Assembly: GCF_002735705.1 (NCBI RefSeq)
Contig: NZ_PDZL01000012.1
Coordinates: forward strand, 62,001-126,000
Source of the DNA: Janthinobacterium sp. BJB426
GTDB taxonomy: Bacteria > Pseudomonadota > Gammaproteobacteria > Burkholderiales > Burkholderiaceae_D
Reading direction: 5' to 3'
DNA: 64,000 nucleotides
Of the stretch, positions 9,457 to 18,142 are shown in pieces (position 1 is the stretch's first letter; each line of letters opens with the position of its first letter). The notes beneath the pieces were generated by a model, which had not been told where the DNA came from, made no database searches, and saw nothing but the letters and a program-made list of their open reading frames with translations. The position numbers were made by a program, and so were the translations under genes.

Positions 9457-9493
9457 ATACCTTTCAGGTATAGGTTTGATACCAACTCGGTGT
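9457..9493. promoter_or_regulatory. Two-part LysR operator, BenM/CatM type
   Basis: Site 1 at 9457-9471 is ATAC-N7-GTAT, a perfect match to the BenM/CatM consensus. Site 2 at 9479-9493 is ATAC-N7-GTGT, one mismatch. The sites start exactly 22 bases apart, two helical turns, so one tetramer can bind both on one face. Site 2 ends at the catB -35 region. Confidence 0.75.
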
Positions 9494-9522
9494 TGGACGT
9501 AGGGAGATTCGGGGCATATCGT
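9493..9522 (+). promoter_or_regulatory. Candidate catB promoter
   Basis: TTGGAC (9493-9498) is followed after 18 bases by TATCGT (9517-9522). The -10 is poor, as expected for a promoter that needs an activator, and the -35 touches operator site 2. The catB start codon is 33 bases further on. Confidence 0.5.
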
Positions 9523-9554
9523 GTAACCACTCCACAGAATTATACGGAATAAAT

Positions 9555-10664
9555 ATGATTCAAAATATCGAGACCTACCTGGTCGATGTGCCAACCATTC
9601 GCCCGCACCGCATGTCCGTCGCCACCATGAATACGCAAACCCTGGTGCTGGTGCGGCTGCGCTGCGCCGATGGCATCACGGGCTGGGGCGAAGCGACCAC
9701 CATCGGCGGCTTGGGCTACGGCGGCGAAAGCCCGGAAAGCATCAAGACGAATATCGACACCTATATCGCGCCGCTGCTGGTCGGCATGGAAGCGAGCGAA
9801 GTGGCCAAGGCCATGGCCAGGGTGCGCAAGCTCATCCAGGGCAACCGCTTCGCCAAGTGCGCGATCGAAACGGCCCTGCTGGACGCCCAGGCGCGCCGCC
9901 TGAATGTGCCGCTGTCGGAATTGCTGGGCGGCCGCGTGCGCGATGCGCTGCCCGTGGCCTGGGTGCTGGCCAGCGGCGACACGGCGCGCGATATCGCCGA
10001 AGGGGAAAAAATGCTGGAACTGCGCCGTCACCGCATCTTCAAGCTGAAGATCGGCTTGCGCGACGTGATGGATGACGTGGCCCACGTACTGGAGATCAAG
10101 CGGGCGCTGGGCGAACGGGCCAGCGTGCGCGTTGACGTCAACCAGGCCTGGAGCGAGACGGACGCCGTGCGCGGCATCGCCGCGCTGGAAGCGGGCGGCA
10201 TCGACTTGATCGAGCAACCGGTCAAGGCGGGCAACCGCGCCGCGCTGGCGCGCCTGAAGCAGCGCTTCGACGTGGCCATCATGGCTGATGAAGCCTTGCA
10301 TGGTCCCGCCGATGCGCTGGCACTGGCCCAGGCCGATGCGGCCGACGTGTTTGCGGTGAAAATCACCCAGTCGGGCGGCTTGCTGCCCGCGCTGGAAGTG
10401 GCCACCGTGGCGCGCCTGGCCGGCGTCGGCCTGTATGGCGGCACCATGCTCGAAGGCGGCGTCGGCACGGCCGCCACGGCCCACGTCTGCTCCACGTTTG
10501 CCGAACTGGCCTGGGGTACTGAACTGTTCGGGCCACTGCTGCTGACGCAGGAAGTCTTGCGCGAACCGCTCGTGTACCGCGACTTCATGCTGCAGGTGCC
10601 GACGGGTCCGGGCCTGGGCGTCGAGATCGATATGGACAAGCTGCGCGTCATGCAGCGTCAATAA
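9555..10664 (+). CDS. catB: Muconate cycloisomerase
   Basis: A 369-residue enolase-superfamily enzyme that converts cis,cis-muconate to muconolactone in the catechol branch of the beta-ketoadipate pathway. N-terminal capping domain (residues 1-125) with IRPHRMSVATM, then the TIM barrel with KLKIG (catalytic Lys 165 as second Lys of K-x-K), metal ligands Asp194 (VDVNQAW), Glu220 (IEQPV) and Asp245 (ADEAL), and KITQSGG near 266. Length is normal. GGAA lies just upstream of the ATG. First gene of catBCD, nine bases before catC. Confidence 0.95.
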   Translation: MIQNIETYLVDVPTIRPHRMSVATMNTQTLVLVRLRCADGITGWGEATTIGGLGYGGESPESIKTNIDTYIAPLLVGMEASEVAKAMARVRKLIQGNRFAKCAIETALLDAQARRLNVPLSELLGGRVRDALPVAWVLASGDTARDIAEGEKMLELRRHRIFKLKIGLRDVMDDVAHVLEIKRALGERASVRVDVNQAWSETDAVRGIAALEAGGIDLIEQPVKAGNRAALARLKQRFDVAIMADEALHGPADALALAQADAADVFAVKITQSGGLLPALEVATVARLAGVGLYGGTMLEGGVGTAATAHVCSTFAELAWGTELFGPLLLTQEVLREPLVYRDFMLQVPTGPGLGVEIDMDKLRVMQRQ

Positions 10665-10673
10665 GGAGAAACC

Positions 10674-10964
10674 ATGTTATTCCATGTACGCATGAACGTA
10701 AGCCTGCCATTGAGCATGCCCACCGAGCAGGCGGCGCAGCTCAAGCAGACGGAAAAGGCACTGGCGCAGCGCCTGCAGCACGAGGGCAAGTGGCGCCACC
10801 TGTGGCGCATCGCCGGCCAGTACGCCAACATCAGCGTTTTCGATGTGGACAGCGTGGACGAGTTGCACAACTTGCTCACCTCCCTGCCTTTGTTCCCCTA
10901 CATGCAGATCGACGTGATGCCGCTGTGCCGCCATCCTTCGTCCGTGCGCGACGACGATTCCTGA
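10674..10964 (+). CDS. catC: Muconolactone delta-isomerase
   Basis: A 96-residue protein of the usual CatC length. It isomerises muconolactone to 3-oxoadipate enol-lactone in the cytoplasm. Family signatures are MLFHVRMNVSLP at the start, the E-K-A motif near residue 25, WRHLWRIAGQYAN near 41-53 and LPLFPYMQIDVMPLCRHPSS at the end. A clear AAGGAGA site precedes the ATG. It lies between catB and catD, with 11 bases to the latter. Confidence 0.96.
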   Translation: MLFHVRMNVSLPLSMPTEQAAQLKQTEKALAQRLQHEGKWRHLWRIAGQYANISVFDVDSVDELHNLLTSLPLFPYMQIDVMPLCRHPSSVRDDDS

Positions 10965-10975
10965 GGAGACATCTA

Positions 10976-11773
10976 ATGATAGGCAACGACATTGTCGGGA
11001 AAACGTGCGCGGTGGATGGTATCGGCCTGCATTACCGCACGGATGGCGAGCGCCGCAAGCCTTGCCTGGTCCTGTCGAATTCCCTTGGCACGGACCTGTC
11101 CATGTGGGATGCGCAGGCGGCCGCGCTGGCCGGCGACTTTTTTGTCGTGCGCTACGACACGCGTGGCCATGGCCAGTCGGCGAGCGGCGGCGCGCCGTTC
11201 GGCATCGAGCGGTTGGGGCTGGACGTGGTGGCGCTGCTCGACCACCTCGATATCGAACGCGCTGCATTCTGCGGCATTTCCATGGGCGGCTTGACGGGCC
11301 AGTGGCTGGGCGTTCACCAGCCGCGACGTTTGACGCAGCTCGTGCTGGCGAATACGGCGGCGCGCATCGGCGGCGCCGCGCCGTGGCAGTTGCGGGCGGA
11401 GCAAGTGCGCCGCGACGGCATGGCCGCGGTGGCCGATAGCGCCGCCGCGCGCTGGTTCACGCCGCAGTTTATCGCGCGTGAAGCGGACACGGTGGCGCGC
11501 CTGGTCGGCACCTTGCGCGGCCAGGATGCGGGCGGCTACGCGGCCTGCTGCGACGTGCTGGCCCAGGCGGACTTGCACGCTGGCGTCGGCACGATCACCG
11601 TGCCGACCCTGATCATCGCAGGCGAGCACGATCCCGTGACCACCATCGACGACGCGCGCTGGCTGCAGCAGCAGATCGCGGGCGCCCGCCTGGCAAGCCT
11701 GCCCGCCTCGCATATTTCGAACATCGAGGCGGCAGACCTGTTTACAGCGCAGTTGCGGAATTTTTTAGTGTGA
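10976..11773 (+). CDS. catD: 3-oxoadipate enol-lactonase
   Basis: A 265-residue alpha/beta-hydrolase that opens 3-oxoadipate enol-lactone to 3-oxoadipate. The nucleophile elbow is GISMGG with Ser102; RYDTRGHGQS (60-69) is the oxyanion-side motif; the acid is in GEHDPVT and the catalytic His in the SHISNIEAAD segment near the C-terminus. GAGGAGA seven bases before ATG 10976 fixes the start; the open frame extends upstream into catC but without family similarity. The same enzyme is named pcaD in protocatechuate clusters; the catBC context favours catD. No catA or 3-oxoadipate CoA-transferase follows. Confidence 0.93.
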   Translation: MIGNDIVGKTCAVDGIGLHYRTDGERRKPCLVLSNSLGTDLSMWDAQAAALAGDFFVVRYDTRGHGQSASGGAPFGIERLGLDVVALLDHLDIERAAFCGISMGGLTGQWLGVHQPRRLTQLVLANTAARIGGAAPWQLRAEQVRRDGMAAVADSAAARWFTPQFIAREADTVARLVGTLRGQDAGGYAACCDVLAQADLHAGVGTITVPTLIIAGEHDPVTTIDDARWLQQQIAGARLASLPASHISNIEAADLFTAQLRNFLV

Positions 11774-11777
11774 GGCT

Positions 11778-11800
11778 TGCTGTACCGTATCGGTACGGCA
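11778..11800. repeat. Inverted repeat after catD
   Basis: TGCTGTACCG (11778-11787) pairs with CGGTACGGCA (11791-11800) around TAT, a ten-base stem with one G-T wobble. A TTTTT run comes only ten bases later, so it is a weak terminator at best or an operator for the transporter at 11905. Confidence 0.5.
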
Positions 11801-11904
11801 GGAATGTAGTTTTTCCCTGAGCACCACCGCCGGCTGGTCCGGCATGCGGCAGGGGAAGCTTTCTTGAAAAATAATAATAAGAAAAGCAGACTTGGAGTAG
11901 ACGG

Positions 11905-13302
11905 ATGGAAAACAGATTGATCATTATCGCCGCGGTCACGGTGGGCTATTTCGCCCTCATGTCGTACATTACCTATAGCGTGCGCAAGCATGCCAACAGC
12001 GCCGAAGGCATGACGGCGGGCGGGCGCAACTATCCCGCCTACCTGATCGGCGCGTTGCTATTGTCGGAATTCATCGGCAGTTCCGTCAGCATCGGCACGG
12101 CCCAGAAGGGTTATGAACTGGGTATTTCCGCCGCCTGGAATCTGGTGGCGCTGTCGCTGGGCTTCTTGCTGCTGGCCATCGTGCTGGTGAAAAAATACAA
12201 GGAAAGCGGGCAGTCGACGATTTCCGGCATCCTTGCGCAAACCTACGGCGAACCCGTGCGCTATGCGGCCTCCATCCTCACCATCGTTGCGCTGAGCATC
12301 GTTGCCGTGGCCCTGTACGCGAGTGGCGGCGCCGTGCTGGCGGCCGTGCTGCACATCAACAAGACCGTGGCCATCTTGCTGGTGGGCGCCATCACCGTGA
12401 TCTATGTCAGCCTGGGCGGCATGCGCTCGGTCGTGTACACCAATTTCGCCCACTCCATCGTCAAGTATCTGGGCGTGATCCTGGCGCTGGCGTATGCGCT
12501 GGAAGCGACAGGCGGCATCGGCGCACTGCAGGCGCAGCTGCCGGCCAAGATGTTCAACTGGGTCGAGATCGGCTGGGGCCAGATCATCGCCTGGATGATC
12601 GGCGGCATCGGTTCCATCTTCGCCACGCAATACGTGATCCAGGCGCTGGTCAGCACGGACAATCCGGCCGTGGCCAAGCGCGCCTGCTATTACGTGTCGT
12701 CGCTGATGATCCCGTTCGGCCTGATGGCGGCCCTGATCGGCATGTGCAGCGCCGTGCTGTATCCGGGCATGAAGTCGATCGATGCCTTCCCGACCCTGAT
12801 CGCCCACATGCCGGCATTTTCCGCCAGCATCATGATCGTGGGCCTGGCCGGCGCCCTGTTCGGCGGCATTTCCGCCACCACCCTGGCATCGGCCACCCTG
12901 GCCATGAAGGATTTTTACGATCCCTGGTACAACAAGGCGAAGAATGACGCGAAATCGCTGATGTTCCTGCGCATCGCCATCGTCGTGGCGGGATTGCTGC
13001 CGCTGGTGCTGGCGCTGTATGCGGAAAAATTGCTGATGATCGCCTTCCTCGGCAAGGCCCTGCGCGCCACCCTGGCCGTGCTGGTGCTGATGGCCTTCTA
13101 TGCGCCGAAATTCGGCACGCCGCGCGGCGCCTTTGTCGGCGTGATCGTCTCCGTGATCGCCACGATTGGCTGGTTCCTGGCGGGCAATCCGTACGGCGTG
13201 GACAGTTCCTACCTGGCGCTGGCCGGTCCGCTGCTGACCATGGGCATCAGCCATGTGTTCAAGCCGGCGCAGCCGGTGGGTACCGCGCCGGCCGTGAAAT
13301 AG
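11905..13302 (+). CDS. Sodium:solute symporter family transporter
   Basis: A 465-residue membrane protein with about 13 hydrophobic helices and the SSS family pattern: N-terminal helix, YSVRKHANSAEGMTAGGRNYPAYLIGALLLSEFIGS (Na-binding helix region), and the VSLGGMRSVVYTNFAHSIV motif near residue 170. It probably takes up an organic anion with sodium. The cat genes upstream suggest an aromatic acid or other carboxylate, but 131 bases and a hairpin separate them, so the link is inference. GGAG lies seven bases before the ATG. Confidence 0.85.
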   Translation: MENRLIIIAAVTVGYFALMSYITYSVRKHANSAEGMTAGGRNYPAYLIGALLLSEFIGSSVSIGTAQKGYELGISAAWNLVALSLGFLLLAIVLVKKYKESGQSTISGILAQTYGEPVRYAASILTIVALSIVAVALYASGGAVLAAVLHINKTVAILLVGAITVIYVSLGGMRSVVYTNFAHSIVKYLGVILALAYALEATGGIGALQAQLPAKMFNWVEIGWGQIIAWMIGGIGSIFATQYVIQALVSTDNPAVAKRACYYVSSLMIPFGLMAALIGMCSAVLYPGMKSIDAFPTLIAHMPAFSASIMIVGLAGALFGGISATTLASATLAMKDFYDPWYNKAKNDAKSLMFLRIAIVVAGLLPLVLALYAEKLLMIAFLGKALRATLAVLVLMAFYAPKFGTPRGAFVGVIVSVIATIGWFLAGNPYGVDSSYLALAGPLLTMGISHVFKPAQPVGTAPAVK

Positions 13303-13304
13303 AC

Positions 13305-14228
13305 TCAGGCGGGAGCCGCCTTCAGCCAGCGCATCAGGCGCGGCTGGAGGTAGGGCAGGAACACGAGGAAACACAGTCCAACGCACAGGTTGAAAATCAG
13401 GTGCGCGGCCGCCACGGCCGTGCCGGCCAGCGGCAGCAAGGCGTTCGACAGGGCGGGAATAAAGGGGAAGAAGGCCAACGCGCCGGCCAGGTTGAACAGG
13501 AAGTTGGCCTTGGCCGTGGCTTGCGCGTTGGCGCTCATCTGCAGGCTCGACAGCAGCGCCGTCGAGGTAGAGCCGACATTCGCGCCCACGACGATGGCGA
13601 TGGCCGCTTCGGCTGGGATCAGCTGGTGCTGCGTCAGCACGATGGCCAGGCCGGTGGAGACGCTGCTCGATTGCACCAGCGCCGTAAATAGCGCGCCCAT
13701 CAGCAAGGCGATCCACGGTTCGCGCGCCTGCGCCAGGGTATCGACAAACCACGGTTGCGCCTGCAGCGGCTTGAGTTCGCTCGAGATCAGGTCCAGGGCG
13801 AAGAAGATCAAGCCAAAGTAAAACGCCGCCTTGCCCAGCGCCTGTATCTTGCTGGGCAGGCTGGAGACGAGGGCGCCGGCAATGATGAACAGCGGGCCGA
13901 TGCCCGTCAGCTTCATCGACACCAGCCAGGCCGTGGCCGTCGTGCCGACATTCGCACCCAAGAGGATTGCCAAACTGCCCGCAAAGCTGATCACTTGTGC
14001 ATCGACGAGGGCGACGGCCAGCGCCGTCGTGGCGCTGCTCGACTGCACCAGCGCCGTGGCGATGGCGCCGACGAGAAAGCCGTACCAGCGGTTGGTGGTG
14101 ACTCGCGCCAGCCAGGCTTGCATGCCGGCGCCGCCCATCGCTTGCAGTTCACGGCTGAAAGCTTGCAAGCTGTACAAGAACAGCACCACGGCCGCGACCG
14201 CAGCGATCAATACCTGGAAATGATTCAT
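13305..14228 (-). CDS. Na/Pi cotransporter family protein
   Basis: A 307-residue membrane protein with the internal inverted repeat of the NptA/PF02690 family: QSSSATTALAVALVD near residue 64 and QSSSVSTGLAIVL near residue 187, each followed by a GANVGTT or GANVGST motif (residues about 92 and 215). The QSSS repeats form the phosphate and sodium site in characterised homologues. No PhoU-like domain is attached, so this is the short form. It converges with the SSS gene (2 bases between stops). Confidence 0.88.
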   Translation of the reverse strand: MNHFQVLIAAVAAVVLFLYSLQAFSRELQAMGGAGMQAWLARVTTNRWYGFLVGAIATALVQSSSATTALAVALVDAQVISFAGSLAILLGANVGTTATAWLVSMKLTGIGPLFIIAGALVSSLPSKIQALGKAAFYFGLIFFALDLISSELKPLQAQPWFVDTLAQAREPWIALLMGALFTALVQSSSVSTGLAIVLTQHQLIPAEAAIAIVVGANVGSTSTALLSSLQMSANAQATAKANFLFNLAGALAFFPFIPALSNALLPLAGTAVAAAHLIFNLCVGLCFLVFLPYLQPRLMRWLKAAPA

Positions 14229-14262
14229 GGAGCGGTGCGAGTGAGCGTCGGCGAAGACGCGA

Positions 14263-15657
14263 TCATACCAGCCCTGTCAGGTAGTAAATACCGATCACTA
14301 AAAACACGGCCACCGTCTTGATGACGGTGATGCCGAAAATGTCGCGGTAGGACTGGCGGTGCGTGAGGCCTGTGACGGCCAGCAGGGTGATCACGGCGCC
14401 ATTGTGCGGCAAGGTATCCATGCCGCCGCTGGCCATGGCCACCACGCGGTGCATCACTTCCAGCGGGATGTGCGCCTGCTGCGCGGCCTGGATAAAACTG
14501 TCTGACATGGCCGCCAGCGCGATGCTCATGCCGCCCGAGGCCGATCCCGTAATGCCGGCCAGGGTCGTCACGGACACGGCCGCGTTGACGAGCGGATCGG
14601 GCACGCTGCGCAAGGTGTTGCTGACGGCAAGGAAGCCGGGCAGGGCCGCGATGACGCCGCCAAAGCCATATTCGGACGCCGTATTCATGGCCGCCAGCAA
14701 GGCGCCGCCCACGGCCGCCTTGGTGCCTTCGGCAAAGGCGGCGCGGATGCGCCCGAAGGCCGTCGCGCAGACGAGCAAGATACCCAGCAGCAAGGCGCCT
14801 TCCACGGCCCAGATGCCTGTCACTGAAGCGATCGACGTCGACACGGGCGCGTGCAGCCCTGGCAACGCCTCGGCGGTGAGCATATAGCTGTCGCCGTACC
14901 AGTGCGGGATCAGCTTGGTCAGCGCAAAGTTGGCCACGCCGACCAGCACCAGAGGCGCTACCGACAGCAGCGGATGGGGCAAGTCGCCCTCGTCGGCTGT
15001 GGCCTTGTCGGCCTCGGTCCCATAGCCTTCGCCCGTCGCCATGACGGAACGCCGGCGCCATTCGAGGAAAGCCAGTCCCATGATCACCGTCAGCACGGCG
15101 CCGATAGTGCCCAGCCACGGCGCGGCCCAGCCGGTCGTATTGAAAAAGGTGGTGGGGATGATGTTCTGGATTTGCGGTGTGCCGGGCAAGGTATCCATGG
15201 TGAAGGAAAACGCGCCCAGGGCGATGGCGCCCGGCATCAGCCGCTTGGGGATATTGCTCTGGCGGTACAGTTCAGCCGCGAACGGATACACGGCAAACAC
15301 CACCACGAACAGCGACACGCCGCCGTACGTCAGGGCTGCGCACACGGCAACGATGACGGCATTCGCGCGCGCACTGCCGATATAGCGGATGGCGGCCACG
15401 ACGATGGACTGGGAAAAGCCGGACAGCTCAATCAGCTTGCCGAACACGGCGCCCAGCAAAAAGACGGGGAAATACAGCTTGATAAAGCCGACCATCTTTT
15501 CCATGAAGATGCCGCTGAAGACAGCCGGCACGGCGGACGGATCGGTAAGCAGCACGGCGCCCAGTGCAGCGACAGGCGCAAACAGGATCACGCTGTAGCC
15601 GCGGTAGGCGGCCAGCATGAGGAAGGCCAGTGCGGCCAGAACTATCAGGAAAGACAT
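14263..15657 (-). CDS. GntP-family permease
   Basis: A 464-residue transporter with about 12-14 helices. The pattern MEKMVGFIKLYFPVFLLGAVFGKLIE, YGGVSLFVVVFAVYPFA and the GVIAALPGFLAVSNTL region fit the GntP gluconate/organic acid family. In related bacteria close relatives are often next to hydroxybutyrate dehydrogenase and are thought to carry 3-hydroxybutyrate, but no such gene is adjacent, so the substrate stays open. Same strand as the Na/Pi gene, with 34 bases between them. Confidence 0.83.
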   Translation of the reverse strand: MSFLIVLAALAFLMLAAYRGYSVILFAPVAALGAVLLTDPSAVPAVFSGIFMEKMVGFIKLYFPVFLLGAVFGKLIELSGFSQSIVVAAIRYIGSARANAVIVAVCAALTYGGVSLFVVVFAVYPFAAELYRQSNIPKRLMPGAIALGAFSFTMDTLPGTPQIQNIIPTTFFNTTGWAAPWLGTIGAVLTVIMGLAFLEWRRRSVMATGEGYGTEADKATADEGDLPHPLLSVAPLVLVGVANFALTKLIPHWYGDSYMLTAEALPGLHAPVSTSIASVTGIWAVEGALLLGILLVCATAFGRIRAAFAEGTKAAVGGALLAAMNTASEYGFGGVIAALPGFLAVSNTLRSVPDPLVNAAVSVTTLAGITGSASGGMSIALAAMSDSFIQAAQQAHIPLEVMHRVVAMASGGMDTLPHNGAVITLLAVTGLTHRQSYRDIFGITVIKTVAVFLVIGIYYLTGLV

Positions 15658-15785
15658 CGGTCAAGCCTTTGCGCGAGAAGTGGTTAAGATGTTAATGGTG
15701 AAATTAATATCATACTTCTCGGCAAGTCGCCAACGCGCAGGTCAAAATGCAAGCAGTTCAAGCCGGCCCAGTGAGGGGAAAAGGC

Positions 15786-15862
15786 TGGTCGGGGTGAGAG
15801 GATTCGAACCTCCGGCCTCTGCGTCCCGAACGCAGCGCTCTACCAGGCTGAGCCACACCCCG
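15786..15862 (-). tRNA. tRNA-Pro (anticodon CGG)
   Basis: Read on the minus strand the 77-base element has acceptor CGGGGTG paired with CACCCCG, a D arm GCTC...GAGC, anticodon stem CTGCG/CGCAG around loop TTCGGGA (anticodon CGG), a T arm GGAGG-TTCGAAT-CCTCT and an encoded CCA end at 15786-15788. All arms pair, with one G-T in the T stem. Confidence 0.97.
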
Positions 15863-15914
15863 CTCCTTCATTACAGCAGATGGCGGAGCGGCTTTCAAGC
15901 GGCTACATCAAGCC

Positions 15915-18008
15915 CTATTTCTTTTCCTGCTGGGCCTTCTTGATCTCCGCCTCGCTCACTTTCTTGGCGGGCGCATTTGTTGCCGGCGAAGTCGGGGCTT
16001 TGCGGGTGGCGTTGGCTTGTGCCATGACGGCGGCGCAGTCCGTGTCGGGGGCTTTGTCGACGTTGACCAGCGGCAGCAGGGCGGCCAGCGGCGTGACGAC
16101 GGTGGCCAGGGCCACGGCGGCGCCGGCTTTCAGGGCCAGCGGGCCTTTTTGCGGGCCAACGTCCGGGTTCTTGAACGTGCCTTTCGCGTACAGCGGCGTG
16201 CGCAAGGTGATGATGCGGGCACCCTTGGTACGGGGGCGCACGTCCAGGTCCAGGGTTTCGTGGGCCAGGTTGACGTTGCCCGTGACATTGACCACGGCCG
16301 TGTCCGTGTCGAGCACGAAGCGGCGCACGTCGGCCTGGCCATTCGTGACGGCGAAATCGCTGGCCAGGCAATTCAGGTGGACTTGCTTGTCGCCAAAGAT
16401 TTTCACGAAGACGGCGTTGGCCAGGTTCAGGCCCGCCAGTTCCAGCATGAATTGGCTGACGGAGCCTTCGCTGACGGTGGCCGCCAGTTCGCCATTCGCG
16501 CTGGCCAGCATGGCCGAGACGGAATTGCCGTGGCCCGTCAGTGCCGCGTCGCCATACACTTCACCGAAGCTCGCTTGCATCGATTGCAGCTTGGGAAACA
16601 GTTCGTGTATCTTGAGGTGGCGCGCTGCTACCTTGGCTTGCGCGGCGATGGTCTTTTGGCGGCCGTCGAGCGTGATGTTCGAGGTGATGTCGCCGCCGGC
16701 CATGCCGAAGTTGAGCGGCGTCAAACTCAGCACCTTGTCTTTCATGTGGATGTTGGCGACGATGTCGTTGAGCGGGATATCGTGCGTGCGCACGAGTTTC
16801 TTGCCCGTGAATTTCACGTCGGCATCGAGCGCATTCCATTTGGCCGTGTTGAACTGTTCCACGGGCAAGGCTTTGTTGTCCGGTTGCACGGGCGCCTTGC
16901 CGCGCGCCTGTTTTTGGGCATTGCTGTCGGCGCCGATGGTGGGACCCAGGTCTTCCAGGCGGAGTTGCTGCGACGTCACTTCGCCGCGCAGCAGGGGACG
17001 CGGCTGGCGCGGCAGGTATTGCAGGGTGCCGCCCAGGTCGCTCTGGCCCACCGTGCCCTTGAAGTTTTGATAGATCCAGTTCCAGGTGGCGCCGTCTTTC
17101 TTGCCCAGCAGGCGACCCTTGGTGGCGTAGTCCGGCGTTTCCGGCAGCAGCACGCCCGTCAGCGGATACAGATCCGCCATGCTGGCGCCGGCCAGGCTCA
17201 GCTGCAAATCGATGCCCGACAGCGAGCGTGGATCCGTCAGTGTGCCGTCGATACTGGCCTTGTTCTTGCCCAGCACGGCATGCGCCTGCACGGGATACAC
17301 GGTGTTGTTATCAGTCAATGTCAGCACGGCGCCCGCCTTGCCGCCACCCGTCACGGGCGCCTTGCGGTAGCTGCCGCCCAGGGTGAAGGCGATGCCGTAT
17401 TTCTGCACGGGCGCATTGCCTGGTGCATCGCCCGGCGTGGCGTCGGGCGCCGTCGAGCTGACCTTGGCGTGCATGTCCAGCGCGATGCCCTCGTCGAGGT
17501 AGCGGATGACGCCGTCACCGAAGGCCATGCGTTGGATTCCCACGTCCCATGCCGAAGGGCCATTGTCCTTCAAGGTCCAGCTGTTGCTGCCATCGGCGCG
17601 CCGCTGCAAGGCAATGTTGGGAGAGGCTAGGGCCAGATCCGTCAGCACCAGCCTGTGCTGCAGCAGGGGCAGCGGATGGATGGCCACGTCGATGCGTTTC
17701 GCGCTGGCCAGTTGCGGGCCGGCCGTCGCCCAGTCAGGGTTGCTCATGTGCACGTCCTGCGCGCTGATGATGGGGCGCGGCACGTAGCGGCGCCAGCCCG
17801 GCTCCGTTTTCAACCCTTGCTTCCATTTCACCTGTAAATCGCCGCCGATGACGAAGGTACGGCCCGTGCTTTCCGACACCTTTTCGTTGATGTAGGGGCG
17901 GGCGCGGTTCCAGTCGAAGGTCAGCACCAAGATGACCACGATGGCGACCAGGGCCAGCAGGGCGGCCAGGCTCCAGCCGAGGATTTTCAGGGGTGTCGAG
18001 CGTGTCAT
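15915..18008 (-). CDS. AsmA-family membrane-anchored periplasmic protein
   Basis: A 697-residue protein with one N-terminal helix (residues about 8-30, ILGWSLAALLALVAIVVILVL) followed by a long beta-rich periplasmic region with the AsmA opening RPYINEKVSESTGRTFVIGGDLQV and the C-terminal AsmA segment around LDVRPRTKGARIITLRTPLYAKGTFKNPDVGP. AsmA-like proteins are bridge-type proteins implicated in lipid traffic to the outer membrane. The tail is Lys-rich (AEIKKAQQEKK). It is a single gene, downstream of nothing on its strand and followed by the tRNA. Confidence 0.87.
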   Translation of the reverse strand: MTRSTPLKILGWSLAALLALVAIVVILVLTFDWNRARPYINEKVSESTGRTFVIGGDLQVKWKQGLKTEPGWRRYVPRPIISAQDVHMSNPDWATAGPQLASAKRIDVAIHPLPLLQHRLVLTDLALASPNIALQRRADGSNSWTLKDNGPSAWDVGIQRMAFGDGVIRYLDEGIALDMHAKVSSTAPDATPGDAPGNAPVQKYGIAFTLGGSYRKAPVTGGGKAGAVLTLTDNNTVYPVQAHAVLGKNKASIDGTLTDPRSLSGIDLQLSLAGASMADLYPLTGVLLPETPDYATKGRLLGKKDGATWNWIYQNFKGTVGQSDLGGTLQYLPRQPRPLLRGEVTSQQLRLEDLGPTIGADSNAQKQARGKAPVQPDNKALPVEQFNTAKWNALDADVKFTGKKLVRTHDIPLNDIVANIHMKDKVLSLTPLNFGMAGGDITSNITLDGRQKTIAAQAKVAARHLKIHELFPKLQSMQASFGEVYGDAALTGHGNSVSAMLASANGELAATVSEGSVSQFMLELAGLNLANAVFVKIFGDKQVHLNCLASDFAVTNGQADVRRFVLDTDTAVVNVTGNVNLAHETLDLDVRPRTKGARIITLRTPLYAKGTFKNPDVGPQKGPLALKAGAAVALATVVTPLAALLPLVNVDKAPDTDCAAVMAQANATRKAPTSPATNAPAKKVSEAEIKKAQQEKK

Positions 18009-18107
18009 GGGAATGCCAATCGCAGTGATTTTTTCATCAAGGTAGACCGATTGATCATGACAGTCGGTGCGCTAGGTTACGTAAGATGGGTAGCTAAGGT
18101 ATGTCGC

Positions 18108-18140
18108 TTGAAATGATTCAATAATTCGACTATTATTGAA
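18108..18140 (+). promoter_or_regulatory. arsR promoter with embedded operator
   Basis: TTGAAA (18108-18113), a 17-base spacer and TATTAT (18131-18136) form a good sigma70 promoter. The operator is TTCAATAAT (18117-18125) and its perfect complement ATTATTGAA (18132-18140) across six bases, so it covers spacer and -10. The predicted start of transcription is 18143, the A of the arsR ATG. Confidence 0.8.
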
Positions 18141-18142
18141 AT

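Noticed and set aside
9555-11773. A complete catechol pathway in the window
   Set aside because: Only catB, catC and catD are present; catA, ben genes and thiolase steps are absent, so the pathway must be completed elsewhere.
15786-15862. tRNA-Pro as an integration site for a mobile element
   Set aside because: No integrase, repeat of the tRNA 3' end or atypical base composition is seen on either side.
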